Of a stretch of 56,375 nt of DNA, positions 1-7,565 are shown one piece after another. The stretch is from OFTM10 sp964344055 (GTDB lineage Bacteria > Actinomycetota > Acidimicrobiia > Acidimicrobiales > Aldehydirespiratoraceae): contig CAYFLT010000020.1 of NCBI GenBank assembly GCA_964344055.1, forward strand, positions 1 to 56,375, written 5' to 3'. How positions within the stretch are numbered: the stretch's first letter is position 1; each line of letters begins with the position of its first letter. The notes beneath the pieces are model-generated. The model was not told the origin of the DNA. It saw nothing but the letters and a program-made list of their open reading frames with translations, and made no database searches. Both the position numbers and the translations under genes were made by a program.

Positions 1-521
1 ACCCGGGTGAACCGGGGATCGTCGTTGTGCGCATCCCGGCAGGGGGTCAGCCCGGCGGCATCGCACACGGCGCGGGTTTCGCTCCGCCGGAGATCGAGCA
101 AGGGGCGATGCACCCGCTCGAAACGGGCCGCAACCCCGGCCAGACCGGACCCCCGCGCCAGGTTGAACAGGACCGTCTCGGCGCGATCATCGGCCGTGTG
201 TGCGACGCAGACGTCGGCCGGGAGTGCGTCGTAGCGAGCCGCTCGGGCCCGAGCCTCGAGGTCGGGCCCGGCTTCGATCTCCAACCGGCGCAGTTCGAAT
301 CCGGCGCCGAGTCGCTCCGCCAGGTCCTTCACCACACGGGCATCTTCGGCCGAAGAGGGCCGGAGGCCATGGTCGACGTGCCAGAGCACGCATCGGTGAC
401 CGGCCGCGTCGGCGAGCACCGCCATCGCCATACTGTCGGCCCCACCGCTGACCCCGAGTGCGAGAGGGTCGTCGGACTGCGGGAAGGAACACCGAGCGAG
501 CAGGTCGGTGTGATCGATCAC
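1..521 (-). CDS. tilS: tRNA(Ile)-lysidine synthase, 3' part outside window
   Basis: TilS converts the wobble C of the CAU-anticodon tRNA-Ile to lysidine in the cytoplasm, using ATP and lysine, so that it reads AUA. The reading frame shows the PP-loop motif SGGADS at residues 25-30 and the family motif VDHGLRP at about 49-55. Further on come the TADD/E metal-side motif and a D-x-x-N-D-D-P-x-F-T-R stretch near the window edge. GTG at 521 is chosen because it lies just after the stop of the upstream protease gene (530); a CTG 9 nt earlier is the only other in-frame option nearby. About 173 residues are seen of a protein usually longer than 300, so the C-terminal tRNA-binding part is outside the window. 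The tilS/DUF2342-protease pairing is common in Actinobacteria. Identity is well supported by the motifs. Confidence 0.9.
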   Translation of the reverse strand, partial: MIDHTDLLARCSFPQSDDPLALGVSGGADSMAMAVLADAAGHRCVLWHVDHGLRPSSAEDARVVKDLAERLGAGFELRRLEIEAGPDLEARARAARYDALPADVCVAHTADDRAETVLFNLARGSGLAGVAARFERVHRPLLDLRRSETRAVCDAAGLTPCRDAHNDDPRFTR

Positions 522-529
522 CGGATCGC

Positions 530-1597
530 TCAGACCACCGGCTCCGGTGCGCCCACCCGAGCGACCCACAGGTCCGGGTCGCGGATCTCCGCGATCGACG
601 GGACGTTGGCAGGCTCGGCCCACGCCCGATCGAGCAGGTCCGCACCACCGTGGGCCTCGACGGCATGAATGAACGACTCACCCTCCGCGTACTGCTTCAT
701 CTTCGCTTCGAGGCCGGCGAGCCGCTGGAAGACCTTGGTGAACCCGCTCGCGTTCTGACGGCGGTGGCGAAGCACCCGGGCGAACCGCTCTGCCGACGGG
801 ACCAGCCCACGACCGGCGCGGTCCATCGTGATGTCGCCGTGGCCCTCGAGCAGGCTCATCAGACCCGCCACCTCGTTGATGACGGCCAGCTGCTCCTCGG
901 TGGCGAACAGGGCCATGATCCCGCCCTGTTCCATCGGATCCTCACCTCGCCGCCGCGCCTCGAGCAGGCGTTGCGCCGCGGCCAGGAACCGCTTCGGATC
1001 GGGGTCCACACTGTCCATGGTGGACTCCACCAGCCCGAGGAAGTGCTCTCGCATCCAGGGCACTCCGGTGAACTGGGCCCGGTGGGTGACCTCGTGCAGT
1101 GCCAGCCACAGCCGGAACTCCTGGGGTGGGAAGGCGTAGCGCTTCTCCAGGGCCAGGACGTTGGGGGCCACGTAGTAGACGATGTCCTGTTCGTCGGGGT
1201 TCTCGTCCTCGATCACCAGAAGGTCGTACTGGCCGAGCACCCGAGTCGACATCCAGCCGAGCATGGCGCCCAACTCCGCTCCCGCGAACTTCGGGCCGAG
1301 CTGGCTCGACTTGCCCTCCATCTTCTCGGCGAGCTTGTCGGTGATCGGCCGCAGAAGCCGCTGGAACGACGCCAGGTTCGCGTCGACCCAACCCTCACGG
1401 TTGGTGACGCGGCCCCGTGCCGACCCGGCCAGAGATCGCAGGCCGGTGCACTCCGCCACCAGGTCCTCGGCCTGGGCGGTGTATCGGTCGAAGTCCTCCT
1501 CCAGGCCGTCGCGATAGCGGGAGGCCTGGTACGGCTCGCGCCCCGCGACCTTGCTCGCAACCGTCCGGGCGACCTCCCAGTCGACCGCGTCGCTCAC
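530..1597 (-). CDS. DUF2342 zincin-like metalloprotease (F420-biosynthesis-associated family)
   Basis: A 355-residue protein with a clear zinc-protease signature HEVTH at residues 168-172 inside a helix, followed by a long helical C-terminal half. It matches the actinobacterial DUF2342/zincin_2 family, which is often labelled coenzyme F420 biosynthesis-associated because of phylogenetic co-occurrence, although no reaction is established. It starts at GTG 1597, which overlaps the end of an upstream stretch by GTGA, and it lies directly upstream of tilS, the usual actinobacterial arrangement. No signal peptide is visible, so a cytoplasmic location is inferred. The substrate is unknown. Confidence 0.85.
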   Translation of the reverse strand: MSDAVDWEVARTVASKVAGREPYQASRYRDGLEEDFDRYTAQAEDLVAECTGLRSLAGSARGRVTNREGWVDANLASFQRLLRPITDKLAEKMEGKSSQLGPKFAGAELGAMLGWMSTRVLGQYDLLVIEDENPDEQDIVYYVAPNVLALEKRYAFPPQEFRLWLALHEVTHRAQFTGVPWMREHFLGLVESTMDSVDPDPKRFLAAAQRLLEARRRGEDPMEQGGIMALFATEEQLAVINEVAGLMSLLEGHGDITMDRAGRGLVPSAERFARVLRHRRQNASGFTKVFQRLAGLEAKMKQYAEGESFIHAVEAHGGADLLDRAWAEPANVPSIAEIRDPDLWVARVGAPEPVV

Positions 1598-1660
1598 TCC
1601 TCGACCCTCTTGGCGCTACCGCGCCGGGCCGGGCGGCCCCGCTCCCGGCGGTCGCTCACG

Positions 1661-1792
1661 TCAGTCCCGCGGATACCGCTTGTAGGTGACCTGACCCAGG
1701 TATCCGACGATGGTGGCCACAACGGCGAGGATGCAGGCGATGGTGAGCACCGGAGCGATCCAGAAGTGCCAGACGACAGCGAGGAGACTCAT
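1661..1792 (-). CDS. small single-pass membrane protein, 43 aa
   Basis: An ATG at 1792 opens a 43-residue frame (stop TGA at 1661) that begins MSLLAVVWHFWIAPVLTIAC and continues with a hydrophobic helix (about residues 3-31), then a short basic tail YKRYPRD. A TACACT -10-like hexamer lies 7 nt before the ATG (1800-1805 on the forward strand), matching the leaderless promoters seen elsewhere in this window. It sits 63 bp upstream of the DUF2342 protease gene on the same strand, so co-transcription is plausible. No family is recognised. The compact hydrophobic-then-basic layout and the promoter make it a likely real small membrane protein. Confidence 0.55.
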   Translation of the reverse strand: MSLLAVVWHFWIAPVLTIACILAVVATIVGYLGQVTYKRYPRD

Positions 1793-1846
1793 GGCGCCGA
1801 GTGTAGGGCGCGCGAAAGGTCAGGGGGCACCCGGGCCTCCGTGCTC

Positions 1847-1852
1847 TACGCT
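1847..1852 (+). promoter_or_regulatory. -10 hexamer TACGCT for the aminotransferase
   Basis: TACGCT lies 6 nt before the ATG at 1859, a spacing that would give a leaderless transcript. It supports choosing that ATG over the long open extension upstream. Confidence 0.5.
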
Positions 1853-1858
1853 TTTCCG

Positions 1859-3148
1859 ATGCCCTTCGAACCGTCGGGTCGGTCGTCGAGCGAGCTGTTC
1901 GCCGTCGCCGAGGATCTGTTCCTGCAACACAGCGGCGGGGTGGACCCGCTGATCGTCGAACACGCCCGTGGCTCCACCGTGACCGACCGCGACGGACGCT
2001 CGTACCTCGACTTCACCTCTGGCCAGCTGTGCGCCACGTTCGGCCACAACCCCGACGAGCTCAGGAACGCAATGGTCGACGCGTTCGAGCGCTCGATCCA
2101 CATCAACAGCTACCTGCTGAGCGAGGAGGTGATCCGGCTCGGTGAGGAGCTGGTCGAATTGCTCCCCGACGAACTGTCGAAGGTGGTCTTTCTCAACACC
2201 GGCAGCGAGGCGACAGAGGTCGCGCTCAAAGCCGCCAAGATGGCGAGCGGCCGATGGGAATCGATCGGCGTGTCGCGCTCGTATCACGGACACACCGCCG
2301 GCGCAGCCGGTGTCACCTTCCTCCCGCGGCGCAAGGGCACCGGCCCGGCCCCGCCCGGGGTCCATGCCCTCCCCGCGCCGTACTGCTTCCGCTGCCCGCT
2401 GGGCAGCGCACTGCCGGATTGTGGCTTCGCGTGTGTGGATGTCGGCATGGCGTCCGCCGACGCCCAACGAACCGGGGACGTGGCCGCCTGCATCATCGAA
2501 CCGGTCATGAGCACCGGAGGCATGCTCGACCTTCCCGAGGGCTACCTCGCCCACCTCCGCTCGGCCTGCGACGAACGAGGAATCGCCCTCGTGCTCGACG
2601 AGGCTCAGACCGGACTCGGCCGCACCGGTCCGATGTTCGCCTTCGAGACCGACGGCACCGTCCCCGACGCCATCGCCCTCTCGAAGACGCTCGGTGGCGG
2701 CTTCCCCCTCTCGGCGGTCGTCATGACCGACGCCATCGCCGGCGGTGCCGCCGAGAACGGCTTCCGGTTCCTGACCTCGCACATGAACGAGCCGTCGATG
2801 GCGCTGATCGGGCTCGCCATGCTCGAACTGGCCCGACATCACGTCGCTGCCGCCACCGCCACCACCCGCGGCGCCCAGCTCCGAACCCGTCTCGAGGAGA
2901 TCGCCGAACGACACCATGGCGTCGGTGACGTTCGAGGTCGAGGGCTGCTGCTCGGGATGGAGTTCGTCGACGAGGACGGCAGCCCGGCACCGGAACTCGC
3001 ACGGGAGGCGACCCGGCGCTGTCGGGCCGCCGGACTCCTCGTCCAGGTCGTCTCCGACAACGTCTGGCGGATCGCCCCACCGCTCACCGTGAACGACGCG
3101 GAGATCGACCAGGCCGCGACGATCATCGAGAACGCGCTCTCCCCCTGA
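1859..3148 (+). CDS. class III PLP aminotransferase (dialkylglycine decarboxylase-like)
   Basis: A 429-residue fold-type I PLP enzyme of aminotransferase class III. Visible landmarks are NTGSEA (113-118), SYHGHT (141-146), LDEAQTGLGRTG around Asp248, which contacts the pyridine nitrogen, and the Schiff-base lysine in SKTLGGG (Lys276). The segment around residues 300-310 reads FLTSHMNEP, resembling 2,2-dialkylglycine decarboxylases rather than ornithine or acetylornithine transaminases. A Cys-rich loop CFRC...DC...C (176-192) is another trait of that subgroup. The start is ATG 1859 because TACGCT lies 6 nt upstream; the open frame further upstream is antisense to the protease gene. It is divergent from the small membrane gene at 1792. 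The exact amino donor is unknown, and the decarboxylase label is by resemblance only. Confidence 0.85.
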   Translation: MPFEPSGRSSSELFAVAEDLFLQHSGGVDPLIVEHARGSTVTDRDGRSYLDFTSGQLCATFGHNPDELRNAMVDAFERSIHINSYLLSEEVIRLGEELVELLPDELSKVVFLNTGSEATEVALKAAKMASGRWESIGVSRSYHGHTAGAAGVTFLPRRKGTGPAPPGVHALPAPYCFRCPLGSALPDCGFACVDVGMASADAQRTGDVAACIIEPVMSTGGMLDLPEGYLAHLRSACDERGIALVLDEAQTGLGRTGPMFAFETDGTVPDAIALSKTLGGGFPLSAVVMTDAIAGGAAENGFRFLTSHMNEPSMALIGLAMLELARHHVAAATATTRGAQLRTRLEEIAERHHGVGDVRGRGLLLGMEFVDEDGSPAPELAREATRRCRAAGLLVQVVSDNVWRIAPPLTVNDAEIDQAATIIENALSP

Positions 3149-3155
3149 GCGTTGG

Positions 3156-3362
3156 CTAGTCGTCGAGAACCTTGCCCCTCATTCGGGGGACGACCATCGG
3201 CGCATGGAGGCTGCAGAAGTCCTGGTCGTTGTAGACCGACAGTCGGGTCTCACATCCGGGTTCCTCACACACCCGGCCGGACCGGGACCGCGGGGTGTTC
3301 CGCTCGATGCTCGTGAAACGTTCGCCCTGGACTCGCATGCACCGAGAAACGACGGGAGGCAC
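3156..3362 (-). CDS. small Cys-rich protein, putative zinc-binding
   Basis: A 68-residue basic protein with a compact cysteine/histidine cluster: CEEPGCETRLSVYNDQDFC then SLH, i.e. C-x4-C-x12-C-x2-H. This looks like a small zinc ribbon or knuckle. The basic N-terminus and PRMRGK tail would suit nucleic-acid or protein binding. It ends 8 nt from the convergent aminotransferase stop. It lies just downstream of the sigma/anti-sigma pair on the same strand, so a link to that stress regulon is possible but unproven. I do not recognise a named family. Function unknown. Confidence 0.65.
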   Translation of the reverse strand: MPPVVSRCMRVQGERFTSIERNTPRSRSGRVCEEPGCETRLSVYNDQDFCSLHAPMVVPRMRGKVLDD

Positions 3363-3422
3363 CGCTTTAGTTCCGGTCGTCAGCGAACTGTCATGTTCGC
3401 GACCACATCGGGACGCGCGAGA

Positions 3423-3701
3423 TCAGCGCCCCGGGCCGCGCTCGATCTCGCCGCGGATGGCGTCCGCGATCCGGGCCCGCAGCGACTCCGGCACCTGGTC
3501 GGTGCAGCGACGCGACACCACCTGACGCAGCTCCGCTTCGAAGGTGTAGCTCTCCATGCAGGGCGAGCAGTACTCGATGTGGGTCGTGATGACGGTGCGG
3601 CGCTCGATGGTGAGCTGGCCGTCGAGGTAGCTGTACAGCTGGCGCAGCGCCTCCTGGCACTCGTCGTGACTCAGACCAGAGCAGTCCATCTCACTCACCA
3701 T
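3423..3701 (-). CDS. rsrA: zinc-associated anti-sigma factor, RsrA-like
   Basis: A 92-residue cytoplasmic anti-sigma factor. It carries the ZAS motif H-x3-C-x2-C (HIEYCSPC) and upstream and downstream cysteines (C in DECQ, C in SRRC) that in RsrA/RshA form the redox-sensitive zinc site. In the known family, oxidants form a disulfide, release zinc and free the partner sigma factor. The start at ATG 3701 overlaps the last codons of the sigma gene by 11 nt, with GTG 3698 and ATG 3689 as alternatives. Tight translational coupling to the sigma factor supports a cognate pair. The thiol buffer (mycothiol or other) is not shown here. Confidence 0.85.
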   Translation of the reverse strand: MVSEMDCSGLSHDECQEALRQLYSYLDGQLTIERRTVITTHIEYCSPCMESYTFEAELRQVVSRRCTDQVPESLRARIADAIRGEIERGPGR

Positions 3702-4296
3702 CACTCGAGTCGGCGCCCACACCGGCCGGCTCCGCATCAGGGAGCAGCCTTCGGGCCTCTGCGAATCCGTACAACAGCTTCTGGAGCTGCTTTCTTCCCC
3801 GATGCAGCCGGCTCATCACCGTGCCGATCGGAACGTCGAGGATCTCCGCTATCTCCTTGTAGGCGAACCCCTCCACATCGGCGAGCAGGACGGGCAGCCG
3901 GTAGTGCTCGGGGAGCTCTTCCAGAGCCTCCTTGACCTCGGCCTCGCCGAACAGGTCCATCAGTTCGTCCTCGGCACTGCGGCCGAGCGCCGATCCCGTG
4001 AGCCCACCGATGCGCCGGTAGAGGTAGAGATCCTCGACATCGTCGAGATCGGTTTCGTCCGGGCGCCGCTGCTTCTTGCGGTAGTCGTTGATGTAGCTGT
4101 TGGTGAGGATGCGGTACATCCACGCCTTCAGGTTGGTGCCCGCCTCGAACCGCTCGTAGGCGCGGAAGGCCTTCAGGTACGTCTCTTGGACGAGATCCTC
4201 GGCCTCGGCGGGGTTGCGGGTCATACGCAACGCGGCCGAGTACAGCGACGGCATGAGCGGCATCGCATCGTCTGCGAACGTCGCCGGATCGGCCAT
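3691..4296 (-). CDS. sigR: ECF sigma factor, SigR/SigH type
   Basis: A 201-residue extracytoplasmic-function sigma factor. Region 2 spans about residues 10-78, with the -10 recognition helix DLVQETYLKAFRAY and the core-binding stretch NLKAWMYRILTNSYINDYRK. Region 4 is at about 130-170, with the helix-turn-helix AYKEIAEILDVPIGTVMSRL. The sequence is typical of the thiol-oxidative-stress group (SigR/SigH, ECF12), and the overlapping RsrA-like gene fits. Known members drive thioredoxin, protease and thiol genes and usually their own operon. No signal or membrane segment is present. The start is ATG 4296 with AGGAGG-like sequence (cctcct on the forward strand) just upstream. Confidence 0.9.
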   Translation of the reverse strand: MADPATFADDAMPLMPSLYSAALRMTRNPAEAEDLVQETYLKAFRAYERFEAGTNLKAWMYRILTNSYINDYRKKQRRPDETDLDDVEDLYLYRRIGGLTGSALGRSAEDELMDLFGEAEVKEALEELPEHYRLPVLLADVEGFAYKEIAEILDVPIGTVMSRLHRGRKQLQKLLYGFAEARRLLPDAEPAGVGADSSDGE

Positions 4297-4315
4297 CGGA
4301 CCTCCTGGGGTGGAC

Positions 4316-4391
4316 TGGAGCCCGAGAGGAGGATTGAACTCCTGACCTACGCTTTACGAGAGCGTCGCTCTACCAACTGAGCTACTCGGGC
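4316..4391 (-). tRNA. tRNA-Thr (CGU anticodon)
   Basis: Reading the minus strand gives a full cloverleaf: acceptor GCCCGAG/CTCGGGC (4385-4391 with 4320-4326), D arm, anticodon stem ACGCT/AGCGT with loop CTCGTAA (anticodon CGT), and T arm with GTTCAATCC. The discriminator base is T and CCA is encoded (4316-4318). A TACCTT -10 hexamer (AAGGTA forward, 4402-4407) lies 10 nt upstream. Confidence 0.95.
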
Positions 4392-4434
4392 GGGACACAA
4401 GAAGGTACCAAACCGGTGGATCGCTTCCTCCTCG

Positions 4435-5487
4435 TCAGAGTGCGGGCAGCTTGAGGAGCAGGTTCTGCAGCGCCAACGCCTCATTCGGGTTCCGAACCAG
4501 CGAGTCGGCGGTGTCGCGGAGGTGGCGGCTGGCCTCCAGAACCCCGTGTCGCTCGTCACCGGACACGACGGCCTCGCGGTACCGGCCGGCCAGCGTCGAA
4601 AGCCCGAATCTCAGCTCCTCGGTGCGGAACTGGCGGAGCTCACGGCGCTGGCGGGCCTCGAGGTCGCGTCGACCCGAGCCCCGCGTGCCGAGTTGCTCCT
4701 CACGCTCGTCGAGCGCGACCAACTCCGCTTCGTGGACCCGCGCCTTCGCGTCGCCGGCGTCGTCGATGAGACCGCGCACCTCCTCCACGAGGGCCGCTAC
4801 CGCCGCTCCGGTTCCGTCGAGGCGGTCGGGGATCGACCACCAACTCTCGCGCCGGGCGGCCAGGCGATCGTCGTCGGTCAACACCCGCGCCCGCTCCATG
4901 CTGCCGCTCGCGGCGGCCGCCACCACCGCAGCACGATCGGGGTCCACGAGACCTTCGGCTACGAGCGCGGCTTCGATGGAGGCGGTGGGAACCGGTGGGA
5001 AGTCCACCCTCGTGCAGCGGCTCTCGATGGTGACGTGTTCGGGCGGAACGTCCTCGGCCAACAGGACGAAGATCGTGGTGGCCGGCGGCTCTTCGATCGT
5101 CTTTAGCAGGGATGCCGCAGCCGCCGGCGTAGCCGTGTGGAACCGGTTGACGATCAACACCTTGCGGTTGCCCTCGACGGGCGACCGGCTGGCCTGCACG
5201 ATCAGCGGCTCGGCCTCCTCGTCGCGACGAAGCGAGCTTCCCGCGGGATCGAGGATGTGGACGTCCGCGTGCCCTTCCGCCTCGGCGAGGCGCCGGTGGC
5301 GTTCGGCCCCGTCCGGGTCGGCCGCGGCGAGCACCTCCCCGGCGAACGTGGTGGCCGCCCGGCGTTTGCCGGCACCGCTCGGCCCCACGAACAGATAGGC
5401 ATGGACCGGAGCCGAGACCGCGGCTCGGAGGCGGCGAACCGCGTCGTCCTGACCGATGACCATGTCCCAGCTCATCGGGCGAACCAT
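4435..5487 (-). CDS. holB: DNA polymerase III delta' subunit (clamp loader)
   Basis: A 350-residue AAA+-type clamp loader protein. A Walker A-like loop GPSGAGKR lies at about residues 35-42 and a sensor-1 region with LLKTIEEPP at about 125-135. The zinc-finger cysteines of DnaX/HolB are not evident. It overlaps tmk by 16 nt, a classic tmk-holB pairing. The M. tuberculosis counterpart is Rv3644c, which sits in the same neighbourhood with topA, the helicase and Tad genes. ATG 5475 (MSWDMVIGQ) is an alternative start that removes the overlap. The C-terminal half is helical and charged, consistent with the oligomerisation domain. Role: loading the sliding clamp with DnaX and HolA. Confidence 0.85.
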   Translation of the reverse strand: MVRPMSWDMVIGQDDAVRRLRAAVSAPVHAYLFVGPSGAGKRRAATTFAGEVLAAADPDGAERHRRLAEAEGHADVHILDPAGSSLRRDEEAEPLIVQASRSPVEGNRKVLIVNRFHTATPAAAASLLKTIEEPPATTIFVLLAEDVPPEHVTIESRCTRVDFPPVPTASIEAALVAEGLVDPDRAAVVAAAASGSMERARVLTDDDRLAARRESWWSIPDRLDGTGAAVAALVEEVRGLIDDAGDAKARVHEAELVALDEREEQLGTRGSGRRDLEARQRRELRQFRTEELRFGLSTLAGRYREAVVSGDERHGVLEASRHLRDTADSLVRNPNEALALQNLLLKLPAL

Positions 5488-6074
5488 TCGTCGACCGCGG
5501 TGTCGACCCGCGCGGCGACCTCGTCGACGGTGCCGCCCGCATCGATGACGATCCAGTGCTCGGGATCGGCGGCCGCCATCTCGAGGTAGCCGTAGCGGAC
5601 CCTCTGGTGGAAGTCCGCCCCGGCCCCTTCGATCCGGTCGATCTGATCGCCGAGTCGTTCGCGGGCGACTTCGAGATCGACGTCGAGCAGGACCGTGAGG
5701 TCCGGCTCGAGATCATGGGTGGCGAAACGCATCATGGCGCGGAGGAGGTCGAGGTCGAGTCCGCGGCCGTAGCCCTGGTAGGCGAGGCCCGAGGACGTGA
5801 ACCGGTCCGAGATCACCGTCTCTCCCCGCGCCAGCGCGGGCGAAACGATTTCGGCCACGTGCTGGGCCTTGTCGGCCACGACGAGAAGCGCCTCGGCCCT
5901 GTCGTCGAGTTCGGTGTGGGCGGGATCGAGCAGGATCGAGCGGATGATGCCGCCGATTTCGGTGGCACCGTGCTGGAACGTCAGGGTGGCGTCGAGACGC
6001 GCCGCGAGACGGCGGGCCTGCGTCGACTTCCCTGACGCGTCGGCTCCTTCGAATGCGACGAGCAAGCCGCTCAC
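5472..6074 (-). CDS. tmk: thymidylate kinase
   Basis: A 200-residue dTMP kinase (dTMP + ATP to dTDP). The P-loop is FEGADASGKST (residues 8-18), the DR(F/Y) motif is SDRFTSSGLAYQGYGRGLD at about 92-110, and a LID-like segment follows near 150. The length fits the family. Its stop overlaps the start of holB, and its own start overlaps the stop of the MFS gene by 4 nt, so the three are one transcription unit. Cytoplasmic. Confidence 0.95.
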   Translation of the reverse strand: MSGLLVAFEGADASGKSTQARRLAARLDATLTFQHGATEIGGIIRSILLDPAHTELDDRAEALLVVADKAQHVAEIVSPALARGETVISDRFTSSGLAYQGYGRGLDLDLLRAMMRFATHDLEPDLTVLLDVDLEVARERLGDQIDRIEGAGADFHQRVRYGYLEMAAADPEHWIVIDAGGTVDEVAARVDTAVDEWFAR

Positions 6075-7513
6075 TCGGTCTTGCCCCCTGCCTCATCTGC
6101 ATCCGAATCCGACAGGTAGACGCCCGAGCCGGCTCTGAGACTCCAGGAGGCCAACACGCCCGCGGCCATGATGATGACCGCCGACAACCACAGGGTGAGT
6201 CGCACCCCGGGCACGGCGACGGCCAGATCCGAGATCTGCAGCTCCTTGTCCCACAATCGGTCCGACAGCGTGTCGAGCAGCTCGGAAAGGAGCGGCGCCA
6301 CCGCGAGGGCGAAGAGCAGGCAGAACCGAACGAGCACGAGCAGGGCGGAGAAGATCCGGCCCCTCAGCTCGTCTTCGACGTTCTCGTGCAGGAGTGTGAA
6401 CCCGAGGACATAGATCGGACCCGCGGCGAAGCCGACCACCGCGATCATCGGCACCACGATGGACAGGATCGACGATGACCCGGCCACCATCAGGCCACCA
6501 CCGGCCATCACCAGGGCGATCGGGAAGACCCGGGCCCGGTTGATCTTGGTCTGCATCAACGAGGCACTGATCACGCCGGCCGCCATGCCGGTACCGAGGG
6601 CGAAGAGCACGAGGTTGAAATCGGCGTCATCGCCGGAGATCACCTGCACCACGAAGATCTCACCGAGGGGCACGATCATGCCGCCTCCGACCACCCCGGT
6701 GGCCAGACCGATGTTCACGGCCCGAACGATCGGGTTGACCGCGATGTACTGCCATCCCTCCCGGAGCTCGCGCACCGCCCCACCCAGATCCCAGTTTCCT
6801 CGTTCCGCCGACTTGCGTTCGTCGGCGGTGCGGGACGGAATCGCAATGTTCCACACGATGAGGGCGGTGAGCAGGAACGAGACGCCGTCGACGTAGAAGG
6901 CGAGCCCTTCCTGGTTGAGCCGCCAGGTGTCGACCCAGCCCTCGTCGGCGAACGTCTCGGCCAGCTTGGCCAGGAGTGCGGCGATACCCGCGGCCACCGG
7001 GAACATGCCATAGGCGGCGGCGACGTTGAGCGAATTGGCGGACGTGAGCTTGTCGTGCGGTACGAGGTTCGGGACGATCGCTTCCTTCGCCGGCGACCAC
7101 AGCATCGTGAAGATCTCGAGGATGAACGAGGCGATCACCAGGCCGATGAGGCTGTCGACGAACGGCAGGGCGAACAGCACCAGCGCCCGACCCACGTCGC
7201 AGACCAACATCACCCGCTTGCGGTTGAGCCGGTCGACGATCACGCCCGCCGCCGTGGCGAGGAAGAACCCGGGAGCGATGCGCGCCCCCAGCACCAACGC
7301 GATCGCGGTGCCCTCGGAACCCTCACTCACCCGGGCGGCGAGGGAGATGATCGCGATCAGCCCGAGCCAGTCACCGGTCGCCGAGATGACCTGGGCGATC
7401 CAGAGCTTGAAGAACTCATAGGAGCCCCAAACGCGGTCGATCCGTCCGCTCGGGCGGGTGGCACCGAGGGCGGCATCGAGCCGCTCCGCACTCTTGGCCA
7501 CCGAAGGTTTCAC
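6071..7513 (-). CDS. MFS transporter
   Basis: A 480-residue major facilitator with about 12 hydrophobic segments, an extended cytoplasmic N-terminus, and an MFS motif A-like loop (IVDRLNRKRVMLVCD) after helix 2. This arrangement resembles the enterobactin-exporter/MFS_3 type of drug or siderophore exporters, and export is inferred only from that. A large soluble loop lies between helices 5 and 6 (around residues 165-200). The GTG start at 7513 is preceded at 8 nt by TAGTGT (forward ACACTA 7522-7527), so this gene probably heads the leaderless MFS-tmk-holB transcript. Substrate unknown. Confidence 0.8.
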   Translation of the reverse strand: MKPSVAKSAERLDAALGATRPSGRIDRVWGSYEFFKLWIAQVISATGDWLGLIAIISLAARVSEGSEGTAIALVLGARIAPGFFLATAAGVIVDRLNRKRVMLVCDVGRALVLFALPFVDSLIGLVIASFILEIFTMLWSPAKEAIVPNLVPHDKLTSANSLNVAAAYGMFPVAAGIAALLAKLAETFADEGWVDTWRLNQEGLAFYVDGVSFLLTALIVWNIAIPSRTADERKSAERGNWDLGGAVRELREGWQYIAVNPIVRAVNIGLATGVVGGGMIVPLGEIFVVQVISGDDADFNLVLFALGTGMAAGVISASLMQTKINRARVFPIALVMAGGGLMVAGSSSILSIVVPMIAVVGFAAGPIYVLGFTLLHENVEDELRGRIFSALLVLVRFCLLFALAVAPLLSELLDTLSDRLWDKELQISDLAVAVPGVRLTLWLSAVIIMAAGVLASWSLRAGSGVYLSDSDADEAGGKTE

Positions 7514-7521
7514 GGTCTAGG

Positions 7522-7527
7522 ACACTA
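7522..7527 (-). promoter_or_regulatory. -10 hexamer TAGTGT for MFS-tmk-holB
   Basis: TAGTGT on the minus strand, 8 nt before the GTG at 7513. Part of the window-wide leaderless pattern. Confidence 0.4.
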
Positions 7528-7565
7528 GAGGGGTGGCGGAGCCGCCCGCCTGCACGCGCCCGATT

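Noticed and set aside
458..1858. Long plus-strand open frame that joins onto the aminotransferase
   Set aside because: It is antisense to tilS and the DUF2342 protease. The real start at 1859 has a -10 box 6 nt upstream, and the protein before it resembles no family.
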